Part shown: one piece after another, positions 1 through 10,510 of the stretch | Position numbering within the stretch: position 1 is the stretch's first letter | Layout: every line of letters starts with the position of its first letter | DNA from: Armillaria gallica | Lineage: Eukaryota > Basidiomycota > Agaricomycetes > Agaricales > Physalacriaceae | Assembly (NCBI GenBank): GCA_037576215.1 | Contig: JBANDB010000004.1 | Span: 248,001 to 312,000, forward strand | DNA length: 64,000 bases | Reading direction: 5' to 3' | Translations under genes and position numbers: made by a program | Notes under the pieces: generated by a model | Databases searched by the model: none | What the model saw: the letters and a program-made list of their open reading frames with translations, nothing else | Told to the model about the DNA's origin: nothing

Positions 1-1717
1 GATGAGCGTAAACGGTGGATTCCCAAAAATATCCCCAATATCGACCGCAGGATTGAGCCACTCCTCCGGTTGGAGAAAATGTTCCCCCCGTTACGCCGGC
101 GGGACTCGTCCGGAATCTTCGGAGGGCACAAGCTGGATTTCACAATGGGGTCTTTTTCAGATCCATTGCTGATAACTCTGTCCACATATGACGAACCAGA
201 TGATGATATTCAGGTGCATTGGCCCAAGTATTCGATGAATGAATTCGCCATCGCCGCCTTACACGACAATCGTCTTCATCATCCTGCTGTGTGGAGACAC
301 CTCTACAATAAAACGTACCCTCGCGGGTTATTGTATAAAGCATTTTCTCCCTGGGATGACGGTCTACACCCCGATAAATTCTTTGGCCCCGATTTCACAA
401 GCCAGATGTATTTCAAGTTCCTAACAGCCATATATACCTCCGAACGGAATCGCTCCATATCTCCCGCTTGCACTCTGGCGGATACCGCAGTACAGGTTGA
501 TAAAAGAAACATTATCACTGTTCTTCTCTCCTTACTTACCCAAGACCCATTGAACAAATCCGACGATGGTGAAAGAACACTTCTGTTCGCTATTATGCGC
601 TTTTCACTGCGAAACACGGACGGTGCTCAGTCAACCGTTCGTCCATGTCAACCTCATTTCGCTCTTGATGATGACTTCAAGCAGCAATTATTGTGTATCG
701 CGGTGCCTGCACTCAACAGAACTGTGAATACCCTTGCCAAGCCACTCCCGAAGTTCGATGCCAAGGTATTCCAGGAGATAGGTGCCTACATCGCGTCTGA
801 TTTATTCCCTTCTGGGGAATCGGATTTGTGGACATATCAGAGCTCCGTCAGAAACGCTCTTAACTGCCTGGCGTCACTTATGTATCGAGAGCCCCGCTTC
901 CATGTCCTCGTACCCCCTGAAAAATGGGCCACAACATCCTTATTTTTGAATATCGCCAAGCTTTGCCGATTTGCAGACCATGACGAACGTTTTTGGGGGT
1001 ATAGGTCACACCTAGAATTCCATCCATGTTACCGGGGATACATCGAATTGCGCCTACATCAGCATTCTAGCAACGTAAATTGCTCAATCATATATATACT
1101 CAGTCAAGGTTTCTCTAGGGGTGTCAAGGAAGCGTACGAAGCTTTCCGAGACAAATGCAGTTGGGGTTACATTGCAAACCACGCGTATGACCACCCAAAG
1201 GCCATCGACGGAGTGACGAGCTATATCACCGGGCTGTCGGAAGCCACAAAAAAGAAGGGGAATGATAATCCTGATCCGACCTTCCCTAGCTTGTATATTG
1301 ATGACCTTCATGAGGCAGAGGCTATTCGCTCCATTTGTGCCGCCATTGTTAGCAGTGGCGTACCGCCGCATCCTATCCTGGACTCGTTGGCTTCAATTGC
1401 TCCTAACCACCAGCAATGGTCTGACATCTTGACAAAATTAAAGTCCGACGGCGACGTTCCAATTGAAGGATACGATTTCACGGAGGCACGGCCTGACGAT
1501 AAAGAGCGCATGAAAACGGGGATGAAACACGCTCGCGAGATTTTGGAAAAGTGTCTTAAAGCAAAACGGCATAGCAAGGGATTCATCAATTGGGTATGTG
1601 CATTATTTAAATCTATCTATCTATCCTCAACTAAACACTTTCACATAGCTTTGGTCTCGTTCGAACCCTCAGGGACCAGATATTGAGATGCGTGGTGTAT
1701 CGTCTGGTCGGGGATAA
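1..1717 (+). CDS. DUF6535-family membrane protein, C-terminal part (DUF6535-1)
   Basis: The reading frame is open from the first base, so the start and the N-terminal DUF6535 membrane domain lie left of the window. Coding is 1-1593 plus 1649-1717, joined by a 55-nt phase-0 intron (1594-1648, GTATGT...CATAG), ending in TAA. What is visible is the soluble C-terminal region. It aligns along its length with DUF6535-3 at 34066-37427, sharing for example IEPLLRL, IASDLFP and the P-E-K/E-W-A-T pattern. The shared end of this part is a lysine-rich helix just before the last intron. No frameshift or stop is seen in this stretch, so the gene may be functional. The function of the C-terminal region is unknown. 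An F-box pseudogene on the opposite strand starts about 510 bp downstream. Confidence 0.8.
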
Positions 1718-2229
1718 GTACAATAGAGAACCACGTCGTTTCTTCTTTCCGGCGGGACTTTACAGAGGTTTCGCAGTTCGCAATTCTGTTGGATGTTTCG
1801 ATTTATATCCGTGTATTTGCATCAGTACTATCAACGCGGCGCTTCTGCACGAAAAAAAATCCTCGGGCCTCTTTGCCTGGCCGGACTGTTCGTGAACAAA
1901 GTTCAATTAGGCATACATACGCGGGGCGTAGTAAGGAGATATGTTGATGCATACATGCTGCTTGCACTTAATGAACTGTCCCGCCGAATTATAAAGGTAA
2001 GCAATGAAAAACTGTTTCCTTGTTCAATTGTGTATGTGACGGTTGTGAGATAACGAACATGAAGTGTATAAGTATACACGAGCGAGGAAGAGAGGCGAGT
2101 GACATCTTTTCACTAGGTATCGATGCAGGATCTACAAGGAAATGTTATTATCCTGTATACCAAGAATGAAGAGAGGGAGAGACACGTACCGAAACTGCAT
2201 CAATGCCGTTACTATCTTTCGAGCGCCGC
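1718..2229. other. 3' flank of DUF6535-1, no gene recognised
   Basis: No convincing gene. Part of it, including the segment ending TGAACAAAGTT near 1890-1910, resembles the region downstream of DUF6535-2 (about 20590-20690) and a short stretch after DUF6535-3 (about 38030-38060). This suggests that the duplicated block extends past the coding region. Confidence 0.4.
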
Positions 2230-4260
2230 GAACATTGACTTGCACCCGCTGAAGATCACGTCACATCAGCCATCGAGCGACTATTCTTCCTCGGACCAGG
2301 TTTAACAAATAGATCATTGTCTCCACTGTCAGCGAGGAAAAAAGAACGCCCATCAGGCTTTGTCCTGAGGAACCTCTGGTCTTTGAATGGAACAGGTTTC
2401 TCGGCTGAAGTGGCAGAAGAGGGGGAACGTCACGATCGATTTTTCTTGCGAAGAGACCGTTGATTACGAGAAACGCTGAGGATCGTGAGCAGGAGAGAGC
2501 CGGCAGCGAAGGAGATGCACGACGCCACCCTAGTCCGTTGGAAAAGACGACGCGTTGGAGGACAGGGCACACATCGGCTAGATGAGTAGAATGTCGCTGA
2601 CGACCATCGAGTAGAGGGAGTTACTAATCTTTGAGGGTGATGACGTTCTAGCTCGCTTTGAGAGGGAAACCCGGACATCGAGCTCTTCTTTCATTGTTTG
2701 CACTTGTGCTATCCCGCATTTATGCATGTCCAGGGCTCCACGTGACGTGAAATAAGGAATGATAAAACGCAAGCACTCTTCGCCGGCCTCGCCTTGTATT
2801 TCGAGTTCTTCAATGTCAGGGCATACGACAACGGCACTATGGAGTGTCTTTTCCTCCATGCGCCAACGACAGATTTGAAGAGGAGATTGAGACGACGAAC
2901 GGACGAAGGGAGGGACTCAAGGGTGGTCATAGGTCGAAATCCAGCATAGATTTGGGGGGAAGTGGTGACAGAGCATCGATTGGGGGATAAGAAGGCACGA
3001 GGAGGATAATGAGATATCACGTGTCACGATCCATCTAGGATTGTAAAATTGGGAGCAGAGTGGCGCCTGTATGCGTGAACGGGTCTTGATCAGCATCGGA
3101 GTAGGCAGCAGCGGTGATAGCGGAGGCATGGATGGTTGACTCGGCGTGTTTGGCGCGGAGAGCAGATGGATACGCGCTGGGATGGTGGGAAGGGGTATGG
3201 ACAGTGCTGAATCGCCATCCTCATCCAGCAAGAACAAAAATCGGAGGGAGATGACGTTGGTCTAGCCATCAAGCGACGCGAGGAACTCAGCCTCGGCCTG
3301 CGGAGATGTATGTCACCGAGCCAGGATGTCACGTAGACAAAAGACAGAGTGGTGTCGTAGGATGTGAAGATCAAAGGAAGGGAGTAAGAGTGAGCGAAGG
3401 TGGTCCATCCGTGGGAATACACGTGGTATGAGATATGCCCGTGTCTGTGCTGATGGCCATGCAGGGACGCGGAGAGTATGCGTGAGAGACGTCAGATCTC
3501 ACTGCGCGACGAGGAATATCCACAGTGCGTCGCATTCCGGACATCCCGCACGTCGAGGTCCTGGCCGGTTCCGACACGCGTGGGAGGAGGGATATGATGT
3601 CAATCAGCCTCCACCGGAAGAGACGGGGTCTGTGGTGGCAACGTTGGCAGGCGGGAGGGAGGGAGAGGTAGAAATAAACGCGGTATGCGGGCTTCCTTGC
3701 TCCTCGATCAACAGCCCAAATCCAGACGGCCTATGGGTATTGTCCATCGACGACTCTCTCGATAGAAAAGACATCTTGATGCTCTCCTCTTCCCCTTCCA
3801 GCACGGCTTTGACTCGTTCGACCACTTTCGACGGCTTGAAAATGGTTGACATCCTCCTTATGCGCCTTCCTCCCGTTTTCACTGGCGAAGCTGTGGCTAG
3901 AGAAAACCAAGGGTACGGCGGGTTTTGCCGGGTACCAGACCCTTACCCGTAGGGTATGGGTACGGGTTGCCATTGCTGGATGGTGGCTGTACCCGTGCCA
4001 TGATCCCGGGCCTTTGCGCGCTTATTTTGAGTAGAGATCAACTGTCAACGGTAGCTTAGATCAAAATAAATCATTTTCGATGCAATCAAAAAAAGTGTGA
4101 CTCCGCCATGACTCCGACCCGGCCCGATACCCATGCGGGTCCCGGGTATGGGTCAGCCGGGTATGGGTCCGGGTCGGCTTCATGGCACCCATGGGTTACC
4201 CGTGGTGATCCCTAGCTGTGGCTGCATGCTGCTGCTGGAGGACCGCCGTCTTCAGATTTA
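2230..4260 (-). pseudogene. F-box-like pseudogene FB1, split by a MITE
   Basis: A nearly full-length but broken relative of the intact FB10 gene at 40674-42482. Read on the minus strand, it has the N-terminal block (MSTIFKPS, then VVERVKAVLE) at 3880-3600, fragments of the leucine-rich middle, ESLPSSVRRLNLLFKSV near 2920-2880, CPDIEELEI near 2815, and the C-terminal acidic tail near 2330-2260. Consecutive blocks are in different frames, so several indels are present. The first codons (matching MFLQRRHTATASPVKTGG of FB10, here with LQQQHAATASPVKTGG) are split by a 317-bp hAT-like MITE at 3898-4214. It is convergent with DUF6535-1. Confidence 0.8.
3898..4214. mobile_element. hAT-like MITE with 8-bp target duplication
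   Basis: A 317-bp non-coding insertion flanked by the direct repeat GCTGTGGC (3890-3897 and 4215-4222). Its imperfect terminal inverted repeats start TAGAGAAAACCA on the left and TAGGGATCACCA on the right complement. Both sub-terminal regions carry repeated GGGTATGGGT and ACCCGTACCC type motifs in opposite orientations. An 8-bp duplication with TAGRG termini is typical of hAT elements. No transposase is encoded. Removing it restores the N-terminal reading of the F-box relative FB1, which shows that it inserted into that gene copy. Confidence 0.8.
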
Positions 4261-5139
4261 TGGCATCAGATGGTAGGCTACGAGAGGAAATTCGGAACGT
4301 ACTAATCCTAGAAGTGCGCAAAGCAGACAGAATCAATCAAAAAGGCATCTCGTCTATCGAGTTCTCTCGCACATCTACCAGTACAAACCCGCCAAATCTG
4401 TAAACACCGTCGGGCATTATGTTTGATCTTTGGATAACGAGATAGCACCAAGTCGAGAATGGAAGGAAGAGACAGCAGAAAGAGATAAGGGTGCAATTCC
4501 AAACTCCGAAAAGAAGGGATTCCCGTTGCCGGCCCGATGCGATCCGGCTTTTACTTGGCACCACCACATGCCCGCATCTATTCCTCTCAAGATTGTCAGT
4601 TCACCGGCTTTTCCATATATAGAACCAGCCTGTGATGTGGCGTGTACGTCAGTTTGACTGCAAGTCTTTCTCGTTGATCGATAATCGCTAATCCCGCATC
4701 AACACTTTTCAACACTCATATCGTCACTTCGTGTTTTATTCTTGCGTTTATCGTCTATTACCCAATTCATACAGGTAGATCAGACGCAAAGCATGCGGTG
4801 AGTTATTGTCCTGAAAGTGACAAGAGTGAACACTGGCATAGCGGCGAATGATCATCAAGCGGCGTAGAAGAGAAGGTATCTTTTGTGATACTGACTTCAC
4901 ACACTCGGACAACATCATCCACCTGTCTGATGGAGCAGCAGGTGACTGTTGAGTGCTTTTCCCGATATCTATCAGCGCTCGATCGAAAATCCCCAGCTTA
5001 TCACATCTATAGCTGTGTATCTCCAAAAATCCACGTCAAAGTGAATCCTTACTGCGTGTTCCATCGTAGCCGCAATGTAACGAAACCTCGTCTTGCTTAT
5101 CTCGCTCTCCACCCATATCAGCGACCTGAAGAGACTTAA
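4261..5139. repeat. F-box 5' leader plus dispersed repeat U (copy 1)
   Basis: 4261-4640 resembles the 5' flank of other F-box copies: the GCCGGCCCGAT and CACCGGCT segments recur near 7740, 25190-25280 and 31910-31980. 4640-5125 is a shortened copy of an unidentified dispersed sequence, here called U, that also occurs at 25300-26140, 26690-27250 and 31905-33100. A shared segment is CATCCACCTGTCTGATGGAG. On the minus strand, 4810-4890 could encode a peptide with SLLRRLMII that is partly kept in copy 2 (SLLRRMMII), but no full gene can be assembled. Confidence 0.5.
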
Positions 5140-6221
5140 AATTGAGGGACGATAAAACACCTGCGCTCTTCGCCACCCTTGCCCTCTATCTCGAATTCTT
5201 CGATGGCGGAACATACAACGATGGCACTACGAAGTGTCTTTTCGTCCGTGCCCTTACCTAAGGGCTTGAAGACGAGAATGAGACAAGGAACAGATGGAGG
5301 GAGGGACTAGAGGGTAGTCGTAAGTCAAAACGCAGCATAGATTGGCGTAGAAATGGTGATAGACACGTCGATTAGAGGGAGGCAGCACGAGGAGGATAAC
5401 AAGATGCGGAGGGCCCTGGAGGGTCCTAAGATTGTGAAGTAGGGTGTCGGCCATACGCGTGAATGTATCGTGAGTCGGCGTTGGAGTAGGCAAGATATAG
5501 AGATGCTTGGCTTGGTTTGGTCGGTGGGGAGAGAAGGTAAGTGTATGCAGGTAACACAGGAAGTAGCATGAACGGTGACAAGTCTTCATCATCATGGAGA
5601 AGGATCAGTAATTCGAGGGAGACATCTTAGATCTGACCATTGAGCTATGTGAGGAGCTCAGCCTCGGCCTACCCATAGAGATGTATGTTCCCGAACTCGA
5701 AATGGTGTAGTCCAAAGGCAGAGTGGTGGCGCACGATGTGTAGATGAGAGGAAAGAAGTGTTAAAGAGTAAAGGTTATTCATTCGTGCGAATACGCTCAA
5801 GTCTGTTGGAACGGCCACACAGGGACGCGGAGGGTATGCGTGAGAGAAGTGAGATCTTGCCGTGTGACAAGAAATATCCACAGCACGTCCGGATTCCAAA
5901 CATCCTGCATGTACAGGTCACTGTATAACGCGGCCTGCGCAGGGGAGAGAACGTCGCGAGAGAGCAGCGCAAGTGCAGACACCGACGGAATCGCGGCGAA
6001 CACCTCCATCGGCAAAGGTGGGATCTGTGGGAGCGACTTCGGCGTGCGATAAGGAGAGACAGGTCCTGCACGGGATATACGCGCATCAACCTTGCATTCT
6101 CCTCGACCCGAGTTCGGATGGCCTGCGAATATCGTCCATCGATGCCTCACTCGACGACTTGGACTGTCGGCACGTTGCTCTTCTCATCCTCTTCCATCAG
6201 CACGGCTCCGTCTCATTCCTT
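5140..6221 (-). pseudogene. F-box-like pseudogene FB2
   Basis: Minus-strand F-box family copy. An N-terminal piece (MDDIRRPSEL-like, in another frame) is followed by PPLPMEVFAAIPSVSALALLS near 6010 (F-box core, slightly shortened) and LWIFLVTRQDLTSLTHTL near 5880. Then come the leucine-rich middle and LEIEGKGGEE-like sequence at about 5190. Blocks sit in different frames. It begins abruptly at the VERVGAVL-equivalent position where FB3 ends, so FB3 and FB2 are fused. Its 3' end stops at about 5140, before the C-terminal acidic tail, where repeat U begins. Confidence 0.7.
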
Positions 6222-6862
6222 CGCCACCCTTTCTCTGTTATCTCGCAGTCCGTAATAGTGGGGCATACGACAACGGCGCTTCGGAGTGACATTTCTTCAG
6301 TACAACTACCTCCGGACTCGAAGACGAGAGTCAGACGGCGAATGGATGGAGGCAGAGACGGAAGGGTGCTTGTGGGACGAAAACCGGGATAGATCGGGTT
6401 AAATATGGTGGTAGACAATCCGATTAAAGAATGAAAGGCACGAGGTGAATGTTAAGATCTTAAGATGTGGAGGACCCCCGAAATCGGCGGGCAGAGTGGC
6501 GCCTGTACGCTTGAATGAGTCTTGAGTTGGATATGCCCGAGTTTGGCGGATAGTCATGCAGGGACGCAGAGGTTGTGCATGGGAGATCCCGCCGTGTGAC
6601 AAGGAATATCCACGGCGATTCGAGGTTCCGAACATCCCGCTTATCGACATCGCTGTACAACGTCGCCTGCATGACAGAGAGGAAATCACGGGAGAGCAAC
6701 GCAAGTGCAGGCACAAACGTGCATAGGATCAACGAGACGATCACAGTCAACATCTCGACTGGAAGAGGCGGTGTCTGTGGTAGAAGCTTGGCGGAACCTG
6801 AACGCGATATACACGCATCAAATTTGCATGCTCTTTCATCGACGGTCCGTGTCTGGATGTCC
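6222..6862 (-). pseudogene. F-box-like pseudogene FB3 (truncated, fused)
   Basis: It runs from the region matching the N-terminal linker of FB10 (DERACKFDACISRSGSA) through PPLPVEMLTVIVSLI (F-box) and PALALLSRDFLS near 6700. It then jumps to the C-terminal leucine-rich part, with PSLPPSIRRLTLVFES near 6340 and RSAVVVCPTI near 6270. Most of the middle is missing, and it ends where FB2 begins at about 6222. The order FB4, FB3, FB2 on the minus strand is a head-to-tail run of incomplete copies. Confidence 0.65.
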
Positions 6863-7325
6863 TTGTGCCGCAGGATGTGGGGATCAAAGGGAGGGAGGAG
6901 AGAGCAGAGGCTGTGCATACGAGCGAGTATGAAGGGGGTGAGATATGTCCATGTGGGAACACCGATAGCGCGTCGAAATCAGGAACATCCCAAATGTCGA
7001 GGTCGCCATATAACACGGCTTGTGCAGAGGAGGAAAAGTCGCAGGAGAGGAAGGTGAAAGCGGGTACCGACGTATTTGGAATAAACGAGAGGATCACATT
7101 CAGCGCGACTGGAAGAGACATGGTCTATGGTAGTGACTTGGGTGTACGGCACACGAGCAGGGCAGGAACGCGATATGCACACACCAGACTTGGATATCCT
7201 TGATGCTGGTCTGGGTTCGGAGGGCCCATCCGTCAACAAATCACTCGGCGACACCGATGCCTTGCTATGCTCCTCATGTTAAATCTCTGATATGAACTCT
7301 TCCACGGCTTCAACCAGTTGCGGGA
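6863..7325 (-). pseudogene. F-box-like pseudogene FB4 (5' half only)
   Basis: An N-terminal acidic segment (VEAVEEFISEI, then a stop) near 7310 is followed by a degraded F-box (PVALNVILSFIPNTSVPA near 7100, QAVLYGDLDIWDV near 7020). It ends in a segment matching RMDNLRSLSLPSFDLHTLRH of FB10 (here RMHSLCSLLPPFDPHILRH). At about 6862 it switches directly into the N-terminal linker of FB3. Frameshifts and stops rule out a functional product. Confidence 0.6.
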
Positions 7326-7950
7326 GCTTCCAAAACCCCTTTCATCAGCCCGCTTTATCTGATGACGCCGAGATTGTATGTTGCCGCTGGAGGTACATTG
7401 TATTTAGGACCTTCCATCAACTAGAAAAGTTCAGATTTCTGTCCTCAGGTGGTAGGCTGCGAGACGGGAAAACCGACATACCATGTCCGAGAAGGGTGGA
7501 AGGTAGACAGGACGGAATGAGCGTCCGTGAATGAAACTTGCATTCTATCGAGCTCTCTTGCATATCTGCCGGTCACAGCCTGCGGAATGTGAGAAAATTG
7601 ATGGGCTGTTGATGAGGAGCTTGGAGAGAAATACGAGTTCATCAAAAGAACGAAGTCGAGGATGCAAGTTGGTAACGAGGAGGCAACAGATCGATGACAG
7701 AATAATTCTGAACTCCGCAAAGAAAGTGGCTCGCCGGCCCGATCTGATCCTGCCTTGATGCGCTTTTCCTTGGCACCACTACATCTCGCTCTAATTGCCT
7801 TGCTCGTCTGTGTGAGTACAGGGTCTCAGTTTCACGCGAGGTTAGCCGAGACGCGACCGAGACGCGACCCTGCCCTGAGATCAACGACAGGGTCCGAGTG
7901 TGAGTGATCATTGCGCGAGTACGGGTAAGAGTAATATATTGTACAGAAAG
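7326..7950. repeat. F-box 5' leader repeat, no gene
   Basis: Non-coding. 7440-7790 matches in order the 5' flanks of FB1 (4280-4600) and FB8 (24960-25250), including CTCGCCGGCCCGAT and a TGGCACCACTACAT-like segment. Near 7855-7876 there are two adjacent copies of CGAGACGCGAC. Confidence 0.45.
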
Positions 7951-8084
7951 TGGTACTGATGTTCTGGCCACCTGATACTAAGGGCTTTGCTGTAAATTAT
8001 AATCCGGTGTCGGAAGAATTCAAGGCATATTCTGGATCTGGGCTATGCAAAATCATCTACCTTTCTAATCGACAACTAGCTCGA

Positions 8085-8225
8085 CGGCGCGCACACCTTG
8101 CTCTTCTCCTTGTGTTCTCATATGACCTCTTCCACAGACCCGGCTCTTTGCACCGCCATTTGTGACACCTAAAAAATCGTCAACATCTTTATTATCAGCT
8201 ATCCTCCCGCTTTTCTTTGGAAGCC
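8085..8225 (-). pseudogene. F-box-like fragment FB5 (N-terminus only)
   Basis: A short degenerate stretch on the minus strand matches the start of the family: a KAGG-stop-IIKMLTIF block near 8205-8170 corresponds to KTGG...MSTLF of FB10. An AVQRAGSVEEVI-like helix with a stop follows. The F-box and everything after it are missing. The call rests on about 45 codons of weak similarity and on its position beside other copies. Confidence 0.4.
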
Positions 8226-9054
8226 ATCACACGGAGAAAGTCACGAGAGACGAGCCTTGTGTGAAACAAGAAGACCATACGATGGTTGCTGTCAAGACGC
8301 TACAGCTGTAATTATATTCTCCACAGCTCAAAAGTTCCTTCGGTTCATCTCCTCGTCAGTATCGTCGTCGTCGTGGTGTTCGGAAGAGCACACAGGAGGT
8401 CTGAACTTTCACTGAGTAAACGCTTCGTTCAAGCTTTAACATGCCCGCCTACTGCTGTTACCCTGGCTCAGTCCATTCCGTCCCTCCAGAGAAAGCTGGA
8501 AGGGTAAAACTTGACAAGAAGCTTAACGCTTGCTCTGGATCTTTGCGCAATCACGAGTCAAGTACAAGGCGTTGAAAAGAACTATCCACGACACGAGGAC
8601 ATATTCCGCCCCAAGAGAAAAAAACACACCATACAGTAGGCGATCGTGTGTCAAACTACAACAGTGGATACATAGTGTCGGTTCATTCGCGGCATACTCG
8701 GAGATGGAAAACATATTAGAGGCTTCGAATTACTTACCGTCTCTTCCTGGACATTAATCTCAGCGCAATTCATGCCGGTCTTCTGATGCGCTCAGAGTTC
8801 GTTTTATTTAATTTAAATTCAATACAATGAACAAGCAGTTCTATCAGATTTTTAACCTGGAGACTTATTCGGCGGAGAATCTTGTTATAGAGAGATACTG
8901 AGGGTACACTTATTTCATTCCGTGAGAAATGACTAATATTCAAAGAAGAAGATATACATTCAAAGTGTTATCCTACGACCCCGTGTCGCCTAGAAAAACC
9001 GAGGGTCTATAGAAAGAAGGGGCATATATTGCGAGTCAAACTCAGCATATGATC
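8226..9054. other. Intergenic, nothing recognised
   Basis: No conserved protein segment, repeat boundary or RNA gene was recognised on either strand. Open frames are short and lack family similarity. Confidence 0.4.
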
Positions 9055-10510
9055 TCATGGGGTTCTTGTCATAGGAAAATACCTTTGGCAGGTGGAAGAG
9101 AACACTGCCATGTCAAGGGCATGGTTCAGTAAAATAATCAAAGCCAATCCGCCCGAGGACATAGCCAGTAGCCAGACAACGCAAATGATAGAATTGGGTC
9201 CTCGAGCGTCAAAAGAAAACTCCGACAAAGCGCTGGGGGTTTTCCTAATAATGAGAGAATTGATGAGTCTGAAACAATGTCGGTGCTTGTATAACATACA
9301 GGTATAGGCATTTTCCAAATGGATACCGTCCATGTAACCACTTTTCATGCACTAGACACATGATGTTCAATCGGTTCACCCGGACAGACCTAACATCCTC
9401 TCGTGGTTAGATTCGAAGGTAACACGTTTGATGGCAGCTTTCTTCTTGCCGAATCCAATTGAACCTCATCAAATCTACCAAGAGTGTTACATATGAGTGC
9501 GAACAGAGTAAGCAAAAAGTAGAAAAGGAAACAAATTAGGACGAGGAATGTTTCTGATTGCGCATTGCTCCTGACCACAGGTATCATTCTAAGTCCACTG
9601 CATGTCCGTTCATTCGCAGAGTATTGTTACCTCATACTAAGGTTCAGATCCTGCCACTAGATTGAGATGGCCCATCAAATGCTGTTTGCTACAGCACAAT
9701 GTGTGTAATGCGACGTTCCCATTATTCGGGTTTGTATTTTCCCGGAAAGCAGTCATCGCCACACATATATTTGATAAACGCTCACAACACGGGTCTCGTA
9801 TCTAGATGGAGCACGTTTCACCTCACCCCCAGCCTCCCAATGATTACTGATGACCCATGATCGTAACAAATGCGCTGATACCTAGGGAGAATGGAGGTTC
9901 AGGAACGATGTGTATCCTTAAGATGATAAGTGGATACATGATGTGCATTGCCACACTCGCATCGGAAGATAGTATCACGAACCCCTCCGGATTTTGTCGA
10001 CAGAATTTTCAGTGACATGAATCAATAGATCTGTACGCGTTCTTCGGAAGCTGCGTTCTCCATCATATTGATTATCAAAGTTCCAGGAATCCTCCGAAGA
10101 CTTCTCGCCAGCAAAGTCAGCGCAGAGCTAGACTACTCGGAGCCCTGTAAAGACTAGAATGAGTTATTCCATTTTCCACAAAAGTAAGGAAGAGGGACGA
10201 ACCTCGAGAGGTGAGCTCATCCATAAAGAAGCGTGCGCTACTTCATTGGCGCTATGTGAAAATCTGGAGTACATCACTCTCACCGGTTTACCGCCTCTTT
10301 GTTTCTTGGCTGTTATGGCTTCCCAGCGCTTGACGGTTGTACGTTAGCCTGATAGACAGTATCGAAGCTGAACAACAGCATTGACATGAAACTTGGAACG
10401 GGGTGATGTATCAGTTCGGTACGATGTGATAAGGAAATTACTACGGAATAGTCAGTCAGGGATAAGCCATGTCTGAGGATACGCAAGAACGGCGGTGTCC
10501 AGCTCATGTT
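9055..10510 (-). pseudogene. Possible DUF6534-type membrane protein relic
   Basis: Two minus-strand pieces resemble the DUF6534 family member at 52988-54686. Near 10490-10350 there is AVLAYPQTWLIPD, then an intron-like GTAATTTCC...CCAAG, then MLLFSFDTVYQANV. This corresponds to YYKKYPDDWW...VLDSLHVAFSTH of the other gene. Near 9350-9080 there is a hydrophobic C-terminal part with SVLFHLPK, corresponding to the VDFILPK segment. The pieces are in different frames and the middle (about 9400-10300) cannot be modelled, so this is probably a decayed gene. Confidence 0.35.
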
